64,000 nucleotides of DNA. Source: Parvibaculum sp963975745. Lineage in GTDB: Bacteria > Pseudomonadota > Alphaproteobacteria > Parvibaculales > Parvibaculaceae. This document shows, piece by piece, positions 24,241 through 32,434 of this stretch. The notes beneath the pieces were generated by a model that saw nothing but the letters and a program-made list of their open reading frames with translations, was not told where the DNA came from and searched no databases. The position numbers and the translations under genes are program-made. Location of the stretch: assembly GCF_963975745.1 (NCBI RefSeq), contig NZ_CAXBIB010000015.1, positions 29,750 to 93,749 on the forward strand, given 5' to 3'. Every line of letters starts with the position of its first letter. Position 1 is the first letter of the stretch.

Positions 24241-25770
24241 TCAGTCGCGCCAGCTTGTCGGCTTGACGTCGAAGGCAAGGCTGATGCGCGGCGCATCGCC
24301 CGAAAAGGGCAGGGTCCGATGGAAGAGATAGGACGGGAAGAAAAAGGCATCTCCGGCACGCGGTTCGTAGAGTAGGGTCTGCGGCTCGAACTTCGCCTCG
24401 AACTCCGGCGGCGGATGACCGAACTCGATCCAGCCGTCATGCGTCTCGCCCTTGCCCATGGTCGGCGGGAGCGCCACGTAATAGACGCCGCTCATCCATC
24501 CGCCGACATGAATATGCGAATGCTGGTGACCGCCTTCCGAGAGTACCGTGCCCCACAGATCGAGCTGATAGGTTTGCGGAATCTGGCCGCGATAGGGGTG
24601 GCCGGGTTCGCGCTTGATGCTGTCGAAATGCGCATCGATGGCGGCGCGCAGGATCTTCTCGAAGGCGATGAAGGGTTCGCGCGGGTTGTCGAGCAACAAG
24701 CCTGTCTGTCCGCCCTTGCGCGTTGCCTTTCCTTGCGGTTCCCAGACAAGGGACGTGTCGTCCTGCAGGGCTGCTGCGAGCGCGGCATTGAATGCGGCCA
24801 TGCTGTCATATCCCTCGGGCCGCGCCAGGGCGGTGCGTGTCACGAGCTTGCCCAGTTCGGCGCGGTAGCCGGCCGGCATTTCGCCGAATTCCTGCGCGCG
24901 CGCGAAAGGCAACCAGGCGGCGGCACGCCGCTCCGGTCCCATGCGCGCCAGCGTCCGTTCGAAAATCTCCGCCGCTTCGCGTGACCTTCCGAGGCGCAGC
25001 TGTGTCAGACCGAAGCTGACATAGGAGAGAACGTCCTGCGGGTTGAGCGCCACAGCCTTTTCATAGGCCGCCGACGCCGCTTCGATGTTGCCGCGTTTCT
25101 GCTCGGCATTGCCGAGATTGCCATAGGCCGCCGACAGATTCGGATCGCCGGCGATGGCCGTCTGGAATGCCTCGATCGCTTCATCGACGCGCTCCTGCCT
25201 CAGCAGGACCATGCCAAGCGATACTTGGTGAACCGGGCGTGGGTCGAATTCGATGGTGCGGCGATACTGGGTTTCGGCCTCGGCGAAGCGGTTGGCCCGC
25301 TGCAGAAGCTGTCCATAGGTCGCGGCAATGGCCGGGTGATCGGGGAAGACCTTGACCGCGGTTTCGTAATGGGTGAGCGCATCGCCCCAGCGCCGGCGCT
25401 GCTGGAACAGCCGGCCGAGATTGAGCCATGGCGTCGGCTCCATCGGCGACAATTGCAGCGCACGTTTCAGCAGCCGGTCGGCTTCGTCGAAGGCGCCCCG
25501 TTCTACAATGATCGAAGCGAGCAAGGTCAGCGTATCGCCGTCTTCGGGCGTCGCGGCCAGCATTTCGCGCGCCTTCTTCTCGGCGATCGCCCGTTTGCCC
25601 TGTTTCATCAGGTCGAGCACCTGCTGGTAGCGCTCGGGAATTTCGGGGACGGCGGGTGCTTCGTTGGCCAATTTGAATCCGATTTTCTCTGAAATATGGG
25701 CGATGTGGTCCTCAAACTGCACAGCCGGACCTTGGCCGTCAATGCTGGACCTTCCGGACAGAGGTGGCAT
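24241..25770 (-). CDS. TPR-repeat protein with C-terminal 2OG-Fe(II) oxygenase domain
   Basis: 509 residues. Residues about 45-290 are six or seven TPR helix pairs (GDTLTLLASIIVERGAFDEA, PWLNLGRLFQQRRRWGDALT, AYGNLGNAEQKRGNIEAAS). The C-terminal about 200 residues form the putative 2OG-FeII_Oxy_5 domain: GGHQHSHIHVGGWMSGVYYV gives the first metal His, and PSYLFHRTLPF...RISLAFDV the distal His and the 2-oxoglutarate Arg. The fusion suggests hydroxylation of a protein or peptide bound by the TPRs, a role unproven for the family. Start uncertain: ATG 25770 lacks a ribosome-binding site and a GTG 17 codons later is an option. Confidence 0.85.
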   Translation of the reverse strand: MPPLSGRSSIDGQGPAVQFEDHIAHISEKIGFKLANEAPAVPEIPERYQQVLDLMKQGKRAIAEKKAREMLAATPEDGDTLTLLASIIVERGAFDEADRLLKRALQLSPMEPTPWLNLGRLFQQRRRWGDALTHYETAVKVFPDHPAIAATYGQLLQRANRFAEAETQYRRTIEFDPRPVHQVSLGMVLLRQERVDEAIEAFQTAIAGDPNLSAAYGNLGNAEQKRGNIEAASAAYEKAVALNPQDVLSYVSFGLTQLRLGRSREAAEIFERTLARMGPERRAAAWLPFARAQEFGEMPAGYRAELGKLVTRTALARPEGYDSMAAFNAALAAALQDDTSLVWEPQGKATRKGGQTGLLLDNPREPFIAFEKILRAAIDAHFDSIKREPGHPYRGQIPQTYQLDLWGTVLSEGGHQHSHIHVGGWMSGVYYVALPPTMGKGETHDGWIEFGHPPPEFEAKFEPQTLLYEPRAGDAFFFPSYLFHRTLPFSGDAPRISLAFDVKPTSWRD

Positions 25771-25817
25771 AGTCGCGCGATGCGCCGAAACAACGCGATT
25801 CAGGCCCGATTAACGAT

Positions 25818-27158
25818 ATGAGTGCCGCACCCGCCGTCGCCTTTGCCGATGCCCTTCGTGTCTGGACGCGGATCGGGCTGCTCAGCTTCGGCGGTCCGGC
25901 CGGGCAGATCGCGCTGATGCACCGGATACTGGTCGAAGAAAAGAAGTGGCTCAGCGAGCCGCAGTTCCTTCACGCGCTCAACTTCTGCATGCTGCTACCG
26001 GGACCGGAGGCGCAGCAGCTGGCCACCTATGCAGGATGGCTGCTTCACGGCATCAAGGGCGGGCTTGCGGCGGGATTGATGTTCATTCTGCCGGGCGTTG
26101 CCGTGATGCTGGGGTTGAGCATCCTCTACGTCACCTTTGCCGATCTCGGCCTTGTCGAAGCTGTGTTCTTCGGCATCAAGGCCGCCGTGTTCGCGGTCGT
26201 CATCGAGGCGCTTGTCCGGATTTCGAAACGGATGCTGAAATCCGGCGCACTCTATGCTCTTGCGTTCGCGTCGTTCGCTGCGATCTTCTTTTTTGACGTG
26301 CCCTTTCCGCTGGTCGTCGGCGCGGCCGCCGTATTCGGGTTGATTGCGGCCCGGATGGCACCAGCGATTTTCGGTTCGTTGCTGGCAACGCCGGACGACG
26401 GCGGCGGTCAAGGAGCGACTGTGGCGCCGGCGCATACGCGGACTTCGGCGCGGCGCACCATCACCGTTGCTCTGGTTGGAGGCCTCGTGTGGCTCGGTCC
26501 GGTGACAGCGCTGGTCTTGGCGCTCGGGGCGGGACACGTGTTCGCGCAGCAGGCGGTCTTCTTCAGCAAGATGGCCGTCGTCACCTTCGGTGGGGCCTAT
26601 GCGGTGCTCGCCTATGTGGCGCAGGAGGCGGTGCAGTTCTATGGCTGGCTCAATCCCGGTGAGATGCTGGACGGGCTCGGGCTTGCCGAGACGACGCCGG
26701 GTCCGCTCATTCTGGTGCTGCAGTTTGTCGGCTATCTCGCGGCCTATCGCGAAGCGGGCGGGCTCGATCCGGTGCTTGCCGGCATCATCGGCGCGCTGAT
26801 CACGGTGTGGGTCACTTTCACTCCCTGTTTTCTCTGGATATTTCTCGGTGCGCCCTATGTCGAACGGTTGCGCAAGATCGTGCTGCTCAACGCTGCTTTC
26901 GCTGCCATCACGGCGGCCGTTGTCGGCGTCGTTCTCAACCTCGCGCTCTGGTTCGGTCTGCATGTGCTGTTCGGCACGGTCGACGAGGTGCGCGTTTCGG
27001 CGTTCCGGCTCTGGGTACCCGATCTCATAACGATCGACCTTTGGGCACTTTTCCTGAGCGTCGGTGCACTCGTCGCCATGCTGCGCTTCCATGTCGGCAT
27101 GATGCCGGTGCTCGGCATTGCCGCCGTGCTCGGCGTTGCGATCAAGCTGCTATCATGA
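25818..27158 (+). CDS. chrA: Chromate transporter ChrA (long, two-domain form)
   Basis: 446 residues, the long-chain ChrA with two homologous halves. N-half: GLLSFGGPAGQIALMHR and LPGPEAQQLATYAGWLLHG. C-half: FSKMAVVTFGGAYAVLAYVAQ and LGLAETTPGPLILVLQFVGY. About ten membrane helices. ChrA exports chromate taken up by sulphate carriers. No chrB regulator is adjacent. The gap to the divergent TPR-oxygenase gene is only 47 nt. The stop overlaps the converging lyase gene by 6 nt. Confidence 0.93.
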   Translation: MSAAPAVAFADALRVWTRIGLLSFGGPAGQIALMHRILVEEKKWLSEPQFLHALNFCMLLPGPEAQQLATYAGWLLHGIKGGLAAGLMFILPGVAVMLGLSILYVTFADLGLVEAVFFGIKAAVFAVVIEALVRISKRMLKSGALYALAFASFAAIFFFDVPFPLVVGAAAVFGLIAARMAPAIFGSLLATPDDGGGQGATVAPAHTRTSARRTITVALVGGLVWLGPVTALVLALGAGHVFAQQAVFFSKMAVVTFGGAYAVLAYVAQEAVQFYGWLNPGEMLDGLGLAETTPGPLILVLQFVGYLAAYREAGGLDPVLAGIIGALITVWVTFTPCFLWIFLGAPYVERLRKIVLLNAAFAAITAAVVGVVLNLALWFGLHVLFGTVDEVRVSAFRLWVPDLITIDLWALFLSVGALVAMLRFHVGMMPVLGIAAVLGVAIKLLS

Positions 27159-28028
27159 GCGGATAGCGGCCGCCCGGTCGATCAGACGTTGGGCCTGTTT
27201 CAGATGCGGGATATCCAGCATGACGCCGTCAAGCGCGACGACGCCGACATCGCCGGCCTTCTCGAATGCCTCGATCACAGCGCGGGCATGGGCTAGGTCG
27301 TCCTCGCTCGGGGTGAAGACCGCGTTGATGACCGGTATCTGACCGGGATGGATCGCGACCTTGCCGGTGAAGCCGTCGCGGACCGCCGCACGCGCTTCGG
27401 CTTCAAGGCCTTTCTCGTCTCTGAAGTCCTTGCAGATGCCATCGATCGGTGCGACGCCGGCGGCCACAGCGCCCAGCAGCGTCAGCGTGCGGGCGAGCTG
27501 GTAGGGACCAGTATAAACGCCGTTTTCGTCCTTGTTGTCGCGTGCCCCGAGGGCAGCAGCAAGATCTTCGGCGCCCCAGGTCAAGAAGGTCAGGCGTGGA
27601 TGCGCACCGGCATAGGTGCCGAGTGCAAAGAGCGAGGCCGCCGTTTCCGTCGCGACACAGCCGATGCCGACATGTCCTTCGGGCGCGATGCCGGCATCGC
27701 GCTCAAGCATGTCGATGACCTGTCCGACCCTGTTTACGCATTCGCCCGAAAATGTCTTCGGAATCAGGATCATGTCCGGCCTTTCCGGGATCACGGCCTC
27801 GAGTTCCGCACGCCAGAAGAGCGTGTCGAGTGCGTTGATGCGGACGACGAGTTTCGGGCCATTGCGATCGGCCGATTTCAGATAATCCACGGCCGATTTT
27901 CGTGCCGCTTCCTTGTTGGATAGAGCAACAGAGTCCTCCAGGTCGAGGATCAGCGCATCGGCGCCGGAGCTTGCGCCCTTGGCCAGTTTGCGTTCGCTAT
28001 CTGCCGGGACGAAGAGAAAAGACCTCAT
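27153..28028 (-). CDS. CoA ester lyase (HpcH/CitE-like)
   Basis: 291 residues with the citrate-lyase beta/malyl-CoA lyase pattern: RSFLFVPADSERKLAKG, ALILDLEDSVA (Asp/Glu metal ligands), VRINALDT, MILIPKTFSG, and FLTWGAEDLAAALGA. The family cleaves or forms (3S)-malyl-CoA or beta-methylmalyl-CoA. It is 3 nt downstream of a MaoC-type hydratase gene and probably cotranscribed with it; together the two could hydrate and cleave an unsaturated C4-C5 CoA ester such as mesaconyl-CoA, which is inference. Confidence 0.88.
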   Translation of the reverse strand: MRSFLFVPADSERKLAKGASSGADALILDLEDSVALSNKEAARKSAVDYLKSADRNGPKLVVRINALDTLFWRAELEAVIPERPDMILIPKTFSGECVNRVGQVIDMLERDAGIAPEGHVGIGCVATETAASLFALGTYAGAHPRLTFLTWGAEDLAAALGARDNKDENGVYTGPYQLARTLTLLGAVAAGVAPIDGICKDFRDEKGLEAEARAAVRDGFTGKVAIHPGQIPVINAVFTPSEDDLAHARAVIEAFEKAGDVGVVALDGVMLDIPHLKQAQRLIDRAAAIRS

Positions 28029-28031
28029 GTT

Positions 28032-28496
28032 TCACGCCTCTTCCGTGCCGCTGGCATGCATGTAGGCCTGTCTGATGCAGGAGGCCACTTCCTCGCCACG
28101 CTGGTTGAAGGCCTTGTGCTGGAAGGTCACGATGCCGGCGCCCGCGCGCGATTTCGAGCGGCGCTTGGCCATGACGGTCGTTTCCATTCTCAATGTGTCG
28201 CCCTGAAAGACGGGTTTCGGGAAGACCACATCGGTCATGCCGAGATTGGCAATCGTCGTCCCATGCGTCGTGTCATGCACCGAGATTCCGATCATCAGGC
28301 CAAGGGTAAAGAGGCTGTTGACCAGTGGTTTGCGAAACTCGGTTTCGGTCTCGGCATAGTGGTGGTCGAGATGCAGCGCGGCCGGGTTCATGGTCATGGT
28401 CGAGAAGAGCACGTTGTCCGTCTCGGTGACCGTGCGCCGAATGGCGTGCTTGAAGACCTGACCTTCCTTGAATTCCTCGTAGTAGAGTCCCGGCAT
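28032..28496 (-). CDS. MaoC-family enoyl-CoA hydratase
   Basis: 154 residues. Hot-dog fold with YYEEFKEGQVFKHAIRRTVTETD, NPAALHLDHHYAETETEFRKPLVNSLFTLGLM (the Asp-x4-His-like hydratase motif is seen as HLDHHYAE) and TDVVFPKPVFQGDTL. It adds water to a trans-2-enoyl-CoA. Too short to be the double-domain mesaconyl-CoA hydratase of the ethylmalonyl-CoA pathway but of the same superfamily. ATG at 28496; longer open frame to 29657 is the shadow of the divergent dehydrogenase. Coupled to the downstream lyase. Confidence 0.87.
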   Translation of the reverse strand: MPGLYYEEFKEGQVFKHAIRRTVTETDNVLFSTMTMNPAALHLDHHYAETETEFRKPLVNSLFTLGLMIGISVHDTTHGTTIANLGMTDVVFPKPVFQGDTLRMETTVMAKRRSKSRAGAGIVTFQHKAFNQRGEEVASCIRQAYMHASGTEEA

Positions 28497-28598
28497 CGTG
28501 CGTTCCTGTCCTGTTTTCGCGGACTGTCTCGCTGCCCGCCCTTGGGTTAGGTTATAGCGCCGTCGATCCAGAAAACGAAAAGCGCATAAGGGTAAGGG

Positions 28599-29768
28599 AT
28601 GGATTTCAGGTTCAGCGAGGAGCAGCAGGCGATCCGCGACGCGGTGGGACGTGTCTGCACACGCTATGATGACGCCTACTGGCTGAAGCGCGACAAGGAG
28701 GGTGGCTTCCCGGACGATTTTGTGCGCGACATCGCGGGCGGCGGCTGGCTCGGGATCGCCATGCCGGAAGCCTATGGCGGCGCGGGCCTCGGCGTGACCG
28801 AGGCCGCAATCGTGGCACAGACCATTGCCGAATCCGGGGCGTGCCTCTCCGGCGCCTCGGCCATCCATATCAATCTTTTCGGGCCCATGCCCGTGGTGGT
28901 GTTCGGAACCGACGAACAGAAGCAGAAGAACCTGCCGCCGCTGATCAAGGGTGAGGACCGTTGCTGTTTCGGCGTGACGGAGCCCGATGCCGGGCTCAAC
29001 ACAACGGCAATCTCGACCAGGGCCGAGTGGGACGGCAAGGCCTATGTGGTGCATGGCCGCAAGATGTGGACCTCGACCGCGCAGACCGCCAACAAGATCC
29101 TGCTGCTGGCGCGGACGACGCCGAAGGAGCAATGCAAAAAGGCGACAGAAGGGCTGTCGCTCTTCTATACCGATCTCGACCGCGGCGGCGCGACGGAGGT
29201 GCGCGAGATCGAGAAAATGGGACGCAAGGCCGTCGATTCCAACGCGGTTTTCTTCGACGGATTGCGTGTGCCGAAGGAAGATCTGATCGGCGAGGAGGGC
29301 AAGGGCTTTCACTATCTGCTGCACGGGCTCAATCCCGAGCGGGTGCTGATCGGTGCCGAGGCGGTCGGTGTCGGGCGCATCGCGCTGAAGAAGGCGACCG
29401 ATTATGCGCGGGAACGCGAGGTGTTCGGTCGGCCGATCGGGCAGAACCAGGCGATCCAGCATCCGCTGGCGCGGTGCTGGGCCGAGCTCGAGGCCGCGAA
29501 CCTGATGGTGTTCAAGGCGGCGGCGCTTTACGACGCCGGCGAGAATTGCGGCGCGGAGGCCAATGCCGGCAAATATCTGGCTGCGGAGGCCGGCTTCCGG
29601 GCCTGCGAGACCGCGGTGATGACGCATGGCGGCATGGGTTATGCCCGGGAGTTCCATGTCGAGCGCTATATGCGCGAAATCATGATCGCGCGAATCGCGC
29701 CGGTCAGCCGCGAGTTGATCCTCAGTTTCATCGCCGAGCGGGTGCTTGACCTGCCGAAATCCTATTGA
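28599..29768 (+). CDS. Acyl-CoA dehydrogenase
   Basis: 389 residues. FAD-dependent acyl-CoA dehydrogenase pattern throughout: MDFRFSEEQQAIRDAVG, CCFGVTEPDAGLNTTAI, KMWTSTAQTANKI, REVFGRPIGQNQAIQHPLA, and THGGMGYAREFHVERYMRE near the C-terminus. It oxidises the alpha-beta bond of an acyl-CoA and passes electrons to ETF. It is divergent from the MaoC-lyase pair across 102 nt and precedes HIT; this neighbourhood looks like short-chain or branched acyl-CoA catabolism. Chain length cannot be told from the sequence. Confidence 0.93.
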   Translation: MDFRFSEEQQAIRDAVGRVCTRYDDAYWLKRDKEGGFPDDFVRDIAGGGWLGIAMPEAYGGAGLGVTEAAIVAQTIAESGACLSGASAIHINLFGPMPVVVFGTDEQKQKNLPPLIKGEDRCCFGVTEPDAGLNTTAISTRAEWDGKAYVVHGRKMWTSTAQTANKILLLARTTPKEQCKKATEGLSLFYTDLDRGGATEVREIEKMGRKAVDSNAVFFDGLRVPKEDLIGEEGKGFHYLLHGLNPERVLIGAEAVGVGRIALKKATDYAREREVFGRPIGQNQAIQHPLARCWAELEAANLMVFKAAALYDAGENCGAEANAGKYLAAEAGFRACETAVMTHGGMGYAREFHVERYMREIMIARIAPVSRELILSFIAERVLDLPKSY

Positions 29769-29778
29769 GGCGCCTCAC

Positions 29779-30186
29779 ATGGTCTTTGAACTTCATGAAC
29801 GGCTGACGGCTGATTCGTATCGGGTCGCAGATCTGACGTTGTGCCGGGTGCTGCTGATGAACGACCGGCGGTTTCCCTGGCTTATCCTGGTGCCGCGACG
29901 CGAGGGCTTGCGCGATTTCGACGATGTGGCGGCGGCCGAGAAGGCGCATTTCCATTCCGAGATCGACCTGGCCTCGGCGGTGCTGCGGCAGGCGACCGCT
30001 GCCCACAAGATGAACGTGGCGGCGCTGGGCAACATGGTGCCGCAGCTCCATGTGCATGTCATCGCCCGCTTTTCCGGCGATGCGGCCTGGCCGTCGCCGG
30101 TCTGGGGTGTCGGGACAGCGGAGCCCTATGCCGAAACCGAGGCGGCGGCGCTGGCGGCGAAGCTGGCGCAGGCGCTTCACGGTTAA
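29779..30186 (+). CDS. HIT-family nucleotide hydrolase-like protein
   Basis: 135 residues starting MVFELHERLTAD. The HIT motif appears as QLHVHVIAR (His-phi-His-phi), with the third His replaced by Ala-Arg (VHVIARFSG), so it may be a weak or altered hydrolase. Typical HIT proteins hydrolyse adenylylated nucleotides such as AMP-NH2 or Ap4A. It lies 11 nt after the acyl-CoA dehydrogenase, so cotranscription is likely. The start at 29779 is chosen over an upstream in-frame codon because it follows the dehydrogenase stop. Confidence 0.88.
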   Translation: MVFELHERLTADSYRVADLTLCRVLLMNDRRFPWLILVPRREGLRDFDDVAAAEKAHFHSEIDLASAVLRQATAAHKMNVAALGNMVPQLHVHVIARFSGDAAWPSPVWGVGTAEPYAETEAAALAAKLAQALHG

Positions 30187-30253
30187 CGATTGGTTTAAGA
30201 CTCGGGTCCTAGTCTTCCGGCGAACGCAAGCGATTCATGCCGGAGCCGGACCC

Positions 30254-30709
30254 TTGTCCATCGCCCTTGTTGCCGATCCCTCGACTGCCACGCGGCAAGC
30301 TGCTGCCGAAATGCTTGAGAGCCTCGGCTTTCAGGTCGTGACGGCCGCTGCCGCCGCTGAAGCATTGTCGCTGACGGAAGAGCTCGCGCCCGATCTGGTG
30401 CTGGCCGATGCCCGGCTCGAAACAGCCGATGGGGCGCTGGCGATCGCCGCTATCCGCCGGATCTCAGATGCCTGTTTGATTCATCTTAGCGCCGATGGCG
30501 GCGCAGCAGGGGTGCGCGGGGCCATGGACGCCGGCGCGGACGATTATCTGGTGAGGCCTTTCGATATTTCGCTGCTGCGCTTCAAGCTGGCGCAGGCGCG
30601 GACAAGGCGGCGGCTACGGCCGCCGGAGGACAAGCCCCGGCTGGTGCAGGACAATTCGCGCAACGCGGCGCCGGTCCTGCGATTTCGGTCTGTTGGCCTT
30701 GCTGGTTAA
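30254..30709 (+). CDS. Stand-alone receiver-domain protein, partly degenerate
   Basis: 151 residues from a TTG at 30254 with GGAG 8 nt upstream. CheY-like fold: LSIALVADPS at the N-terminus, phosphoacceptor Asp52 in DLVLADARL, Ser79 (IHLSADG), and DDYLVRPF. One of the two N-terminal acidic residues is missing (ADPS instead of DDP), and the conserved Lys is Arg101 (RPF instead of KPF), so phosphotransfer or response may be altered. A basic, Pro-rich tail follows (TRRRLRPPEDKPR) with no output domain. No kinase gene is near. Confidence 0.75.
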   Translation: MSIALVADPSTATRQAAAEMLESLGFQVVTAAAAAEALSLTEELAPDLVLADARLETADGALAIAAIRRISDACLIHLSADGGAAGVRGAMDAGADDYLVRPFDISLLRFKLAQARTRRRLRPPEDKPRLVQDNSRNAAPVLRFRSVGLAG

Positions 30710-30851
30710 TGTGATTACCCGCTATCAGCCGGCAAGTCATTGACAATACTATATGTTGTTAATGGCCCTTGATATTGTATGGGGTGGCCTTGGTCACCTA
30801 TATGTTGATGTTTCACGTTGAACAATTAACTCAATCGACTGATTTCGTTAA
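30710..30851. other. AT-rich convergent intergenic spacer with a parS-like site
   Basis: This 142-bp gap between two converging genes is clearly richer in A+T than anything around it. It holds a 10-bp direct repeat CTATATGTTG (30749-30758 and 30798-30807) and, at 30809-30824, TGTTTCACGTTGAACA, which differs from the parS consensus TGTTTCACGTGAAACA at only two positions. Both flanking genes end here, so a promoter role is unlikely. It contains no small ORF I can support. Confidence 0.55.
30809..30824. promoter_or_regulatory. parS-like ParB binding site
   Basis: 14 of 16 positions match the ParB consensus TGTTTCACGTGAAACA; the right half is altered at two positions. Position in an AT-rich convergent gap is typical of non-promoter binding sites. 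parS sites usually cluster near the replication origin, and a single imperfect copy may or may not be bound. Confidence 0.4.
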
Positions 30852-32270
30852 TTATTTCTCGTTCTCGGAGCTCCAGCGCTTCAGGTAGTCCAGGCTGCCG
30901 ATATAGGGCCTGAGGCCCAACAATCCTGCCGTTATTGCCAGCGTCAGCACGATGGCCGGCACGACGGCCAGCGAGTAACGCAGCATCATCTCATCGCCAT
31001 AGACATAGTCGGTGACCAGCGCAATCGAGGTCGGTCCGAGGCCAAGGCCGATGATCGTGACGACGAAAATCAGCACGGCGGAGGCGAAGCCGCGCATCTG
31101 GTTGGGCATCAGCTCCTGCAGGGCCGACGGGCCGGCGCCGGTCGTGAAGGTGGCGAAGAAGGTCGAGGGACAGAGGAGCAGCAGGGCGATCCAGGGATCG
31201 TCGAGCAGCGGATAGGCGACCGTGAAGGGAAACGCGGCCAGGCCGGTGAAGGCGCAAACCATCATACGGCCGTTGCGGATGCCCTTGCCGGTCAGGAAAT
31301 CGCCCATCCAGCCGCCGGCGATGACCCCGGAGGTGCCAAAAATCACGATGATGATGCCGTACCAGAAGCCGGCTTCGGGGTAGGACCAGCCATGGGTGCG
31401 GACGAAGAGGGTCGGAATCCAGGCCGCGACGCCATAGGCCATCATGGCCGAGAGCGCGTAGCAGAGATTGAGCGGCACCATGGTGCGCCAGTTTCTGCCC
31501 ATGTACCCAAAGACTTCCGCGACAGGCACCTCGACCCGGCGGCTGATGCCGTCGGTACCGACCTCCTGCCTGACATGGCCGCGGCGATCAGGTTCGCGCA
31601 GCGTCCAGACCCAGAGCGCGACCAGAATGCCGGGCAGGCCGACAACAAAGAAGGTGATCTGCCAGGCAAAGACCTCGCCGAACAGCGGCAGGGTCATGCT
31701 GCCGCCTTCCGAGACCAGGGCGATGACCGCGGCGCCGATGATCAGTGCGAGTCCGGCCCCGATATAGACGCCCATGCCATAGACGCCGAGTGCGAAACCC
31801 AAGCGTTTCGGCGGAAAATAGTCGGCAATGATCGAATAGGCGGCTGGCGACAACGCCGCTTCGCCGACGCCGACGCCGGCGCGGAAGATGAAAAGCTGCC
31901 AGAAGCCGCGCGCGGTGCCGCAGAGCGCCGTCATCACGCTCCAGATGAAGACGCCAAGGGCGATGATATTGACGCGGTGATAGCGGTCGACCAGGCGCCC
32001 GATGGGCAGGCCGGCAACACAATAAAAGGCAGCGAAAGCAAAGCCTTGCAGCAGGCTCATCTGGGTGTCGGAGATGCCCAGATCGCGTTTGATCGGACCG
32101 ACAAGCAGGCTCAGGATCTGACGGTCGATGAAGGAGAAGGTGTAGGCGAGGACCAGCACGGCAACGACGTACCAGCCGTAAATGGCTTTGGGATAAGGCT
32201 TTTCGACCACATCCTTTTTCGGATGGTGAAGTTCCTCCTCGACTTCCGCCGCGACGTCGACCTCGGCCAT
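30852..32270 (-). CDS. MFS transporter, spinster type
   Basis: 472 residues with 12 predicted helices. MFS motif A-like GLPIGRLVDRYHRVNIIALG, FSFIDRQILSLLVGPIKRDLGISDTQMSLLQGF (typical of the spinster-like group in alphaproteobacteria), and GVGVGEAALSPAAYSIIADYF. The first 28 residues are acidic and cytoplasmic. This group is often placed with aromatic- or steroid-type degradation genes; substrate unknown. Divergent from the transglycosylase-like gene. Confidence 0.9.
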   Translation of the reverse strand: MAEVDVAAEVEEELHHPKKDVVEKPYPKAIYGWYVVAVLVLAYTFSFIDRQILSLLVGPIKRDLGISDTQMSLLQGFAFAAFYCVAGLPIGRLVDRYHRVNIIALGVFIWSVMTALCGTARGFWQLFIFRAGVGVGEAALSPAAYSIIADYFPPKRLGFALGVYGMGVYIGAGLALIIGAAVIALVSEGGSMTLPLFGEVFAWQITFFVVGLPGILVALWVWTLREPDRRGHVRQEVGTDGISRRVEVPVAEVFGYMGRNWRTMVPLNLCYALSAMMAYGVAAWIPTLFVRTHGWSYPEAGFWYGIIIVIFGTSGVIAGGWMGDFLTGKGIRNGRMMVCAFTGLAAFPFTVAYPLLDDPWIALLLLCPSTFFATFTTGAGPSALQELMPNQMRGFASAVLIFVVTIIGLGLGPTSIALVTDYVYGDEMMLRYSLAVVPAIVLTLAITAGLLGLRPYIGSLDYLKRWSSENEK

Positions 32271-32434
32271 TCCTCATCCCCTCCCTTTGCAGTGCCTTCA
32301 TGCGCCTTCGGCGCTTTTGAACAAGCTTAACGCTATTGCCGTGATCCGCGCGCGTGAAAAAGCCGGAGTTCTGCCAAAACAGCGATGGCACGGCCCTTGC
32401 GACCCGTTCTGCGAGACGTGAAGGGAACGGCCTT

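Noticed and set aside
30183..30198. CtrA-like TTAA-N8-TTAA upstream of the receiver gene
   Set aside because: CtrA sites need a 7-bp spacer and this has 8; no supporting second site nearby.
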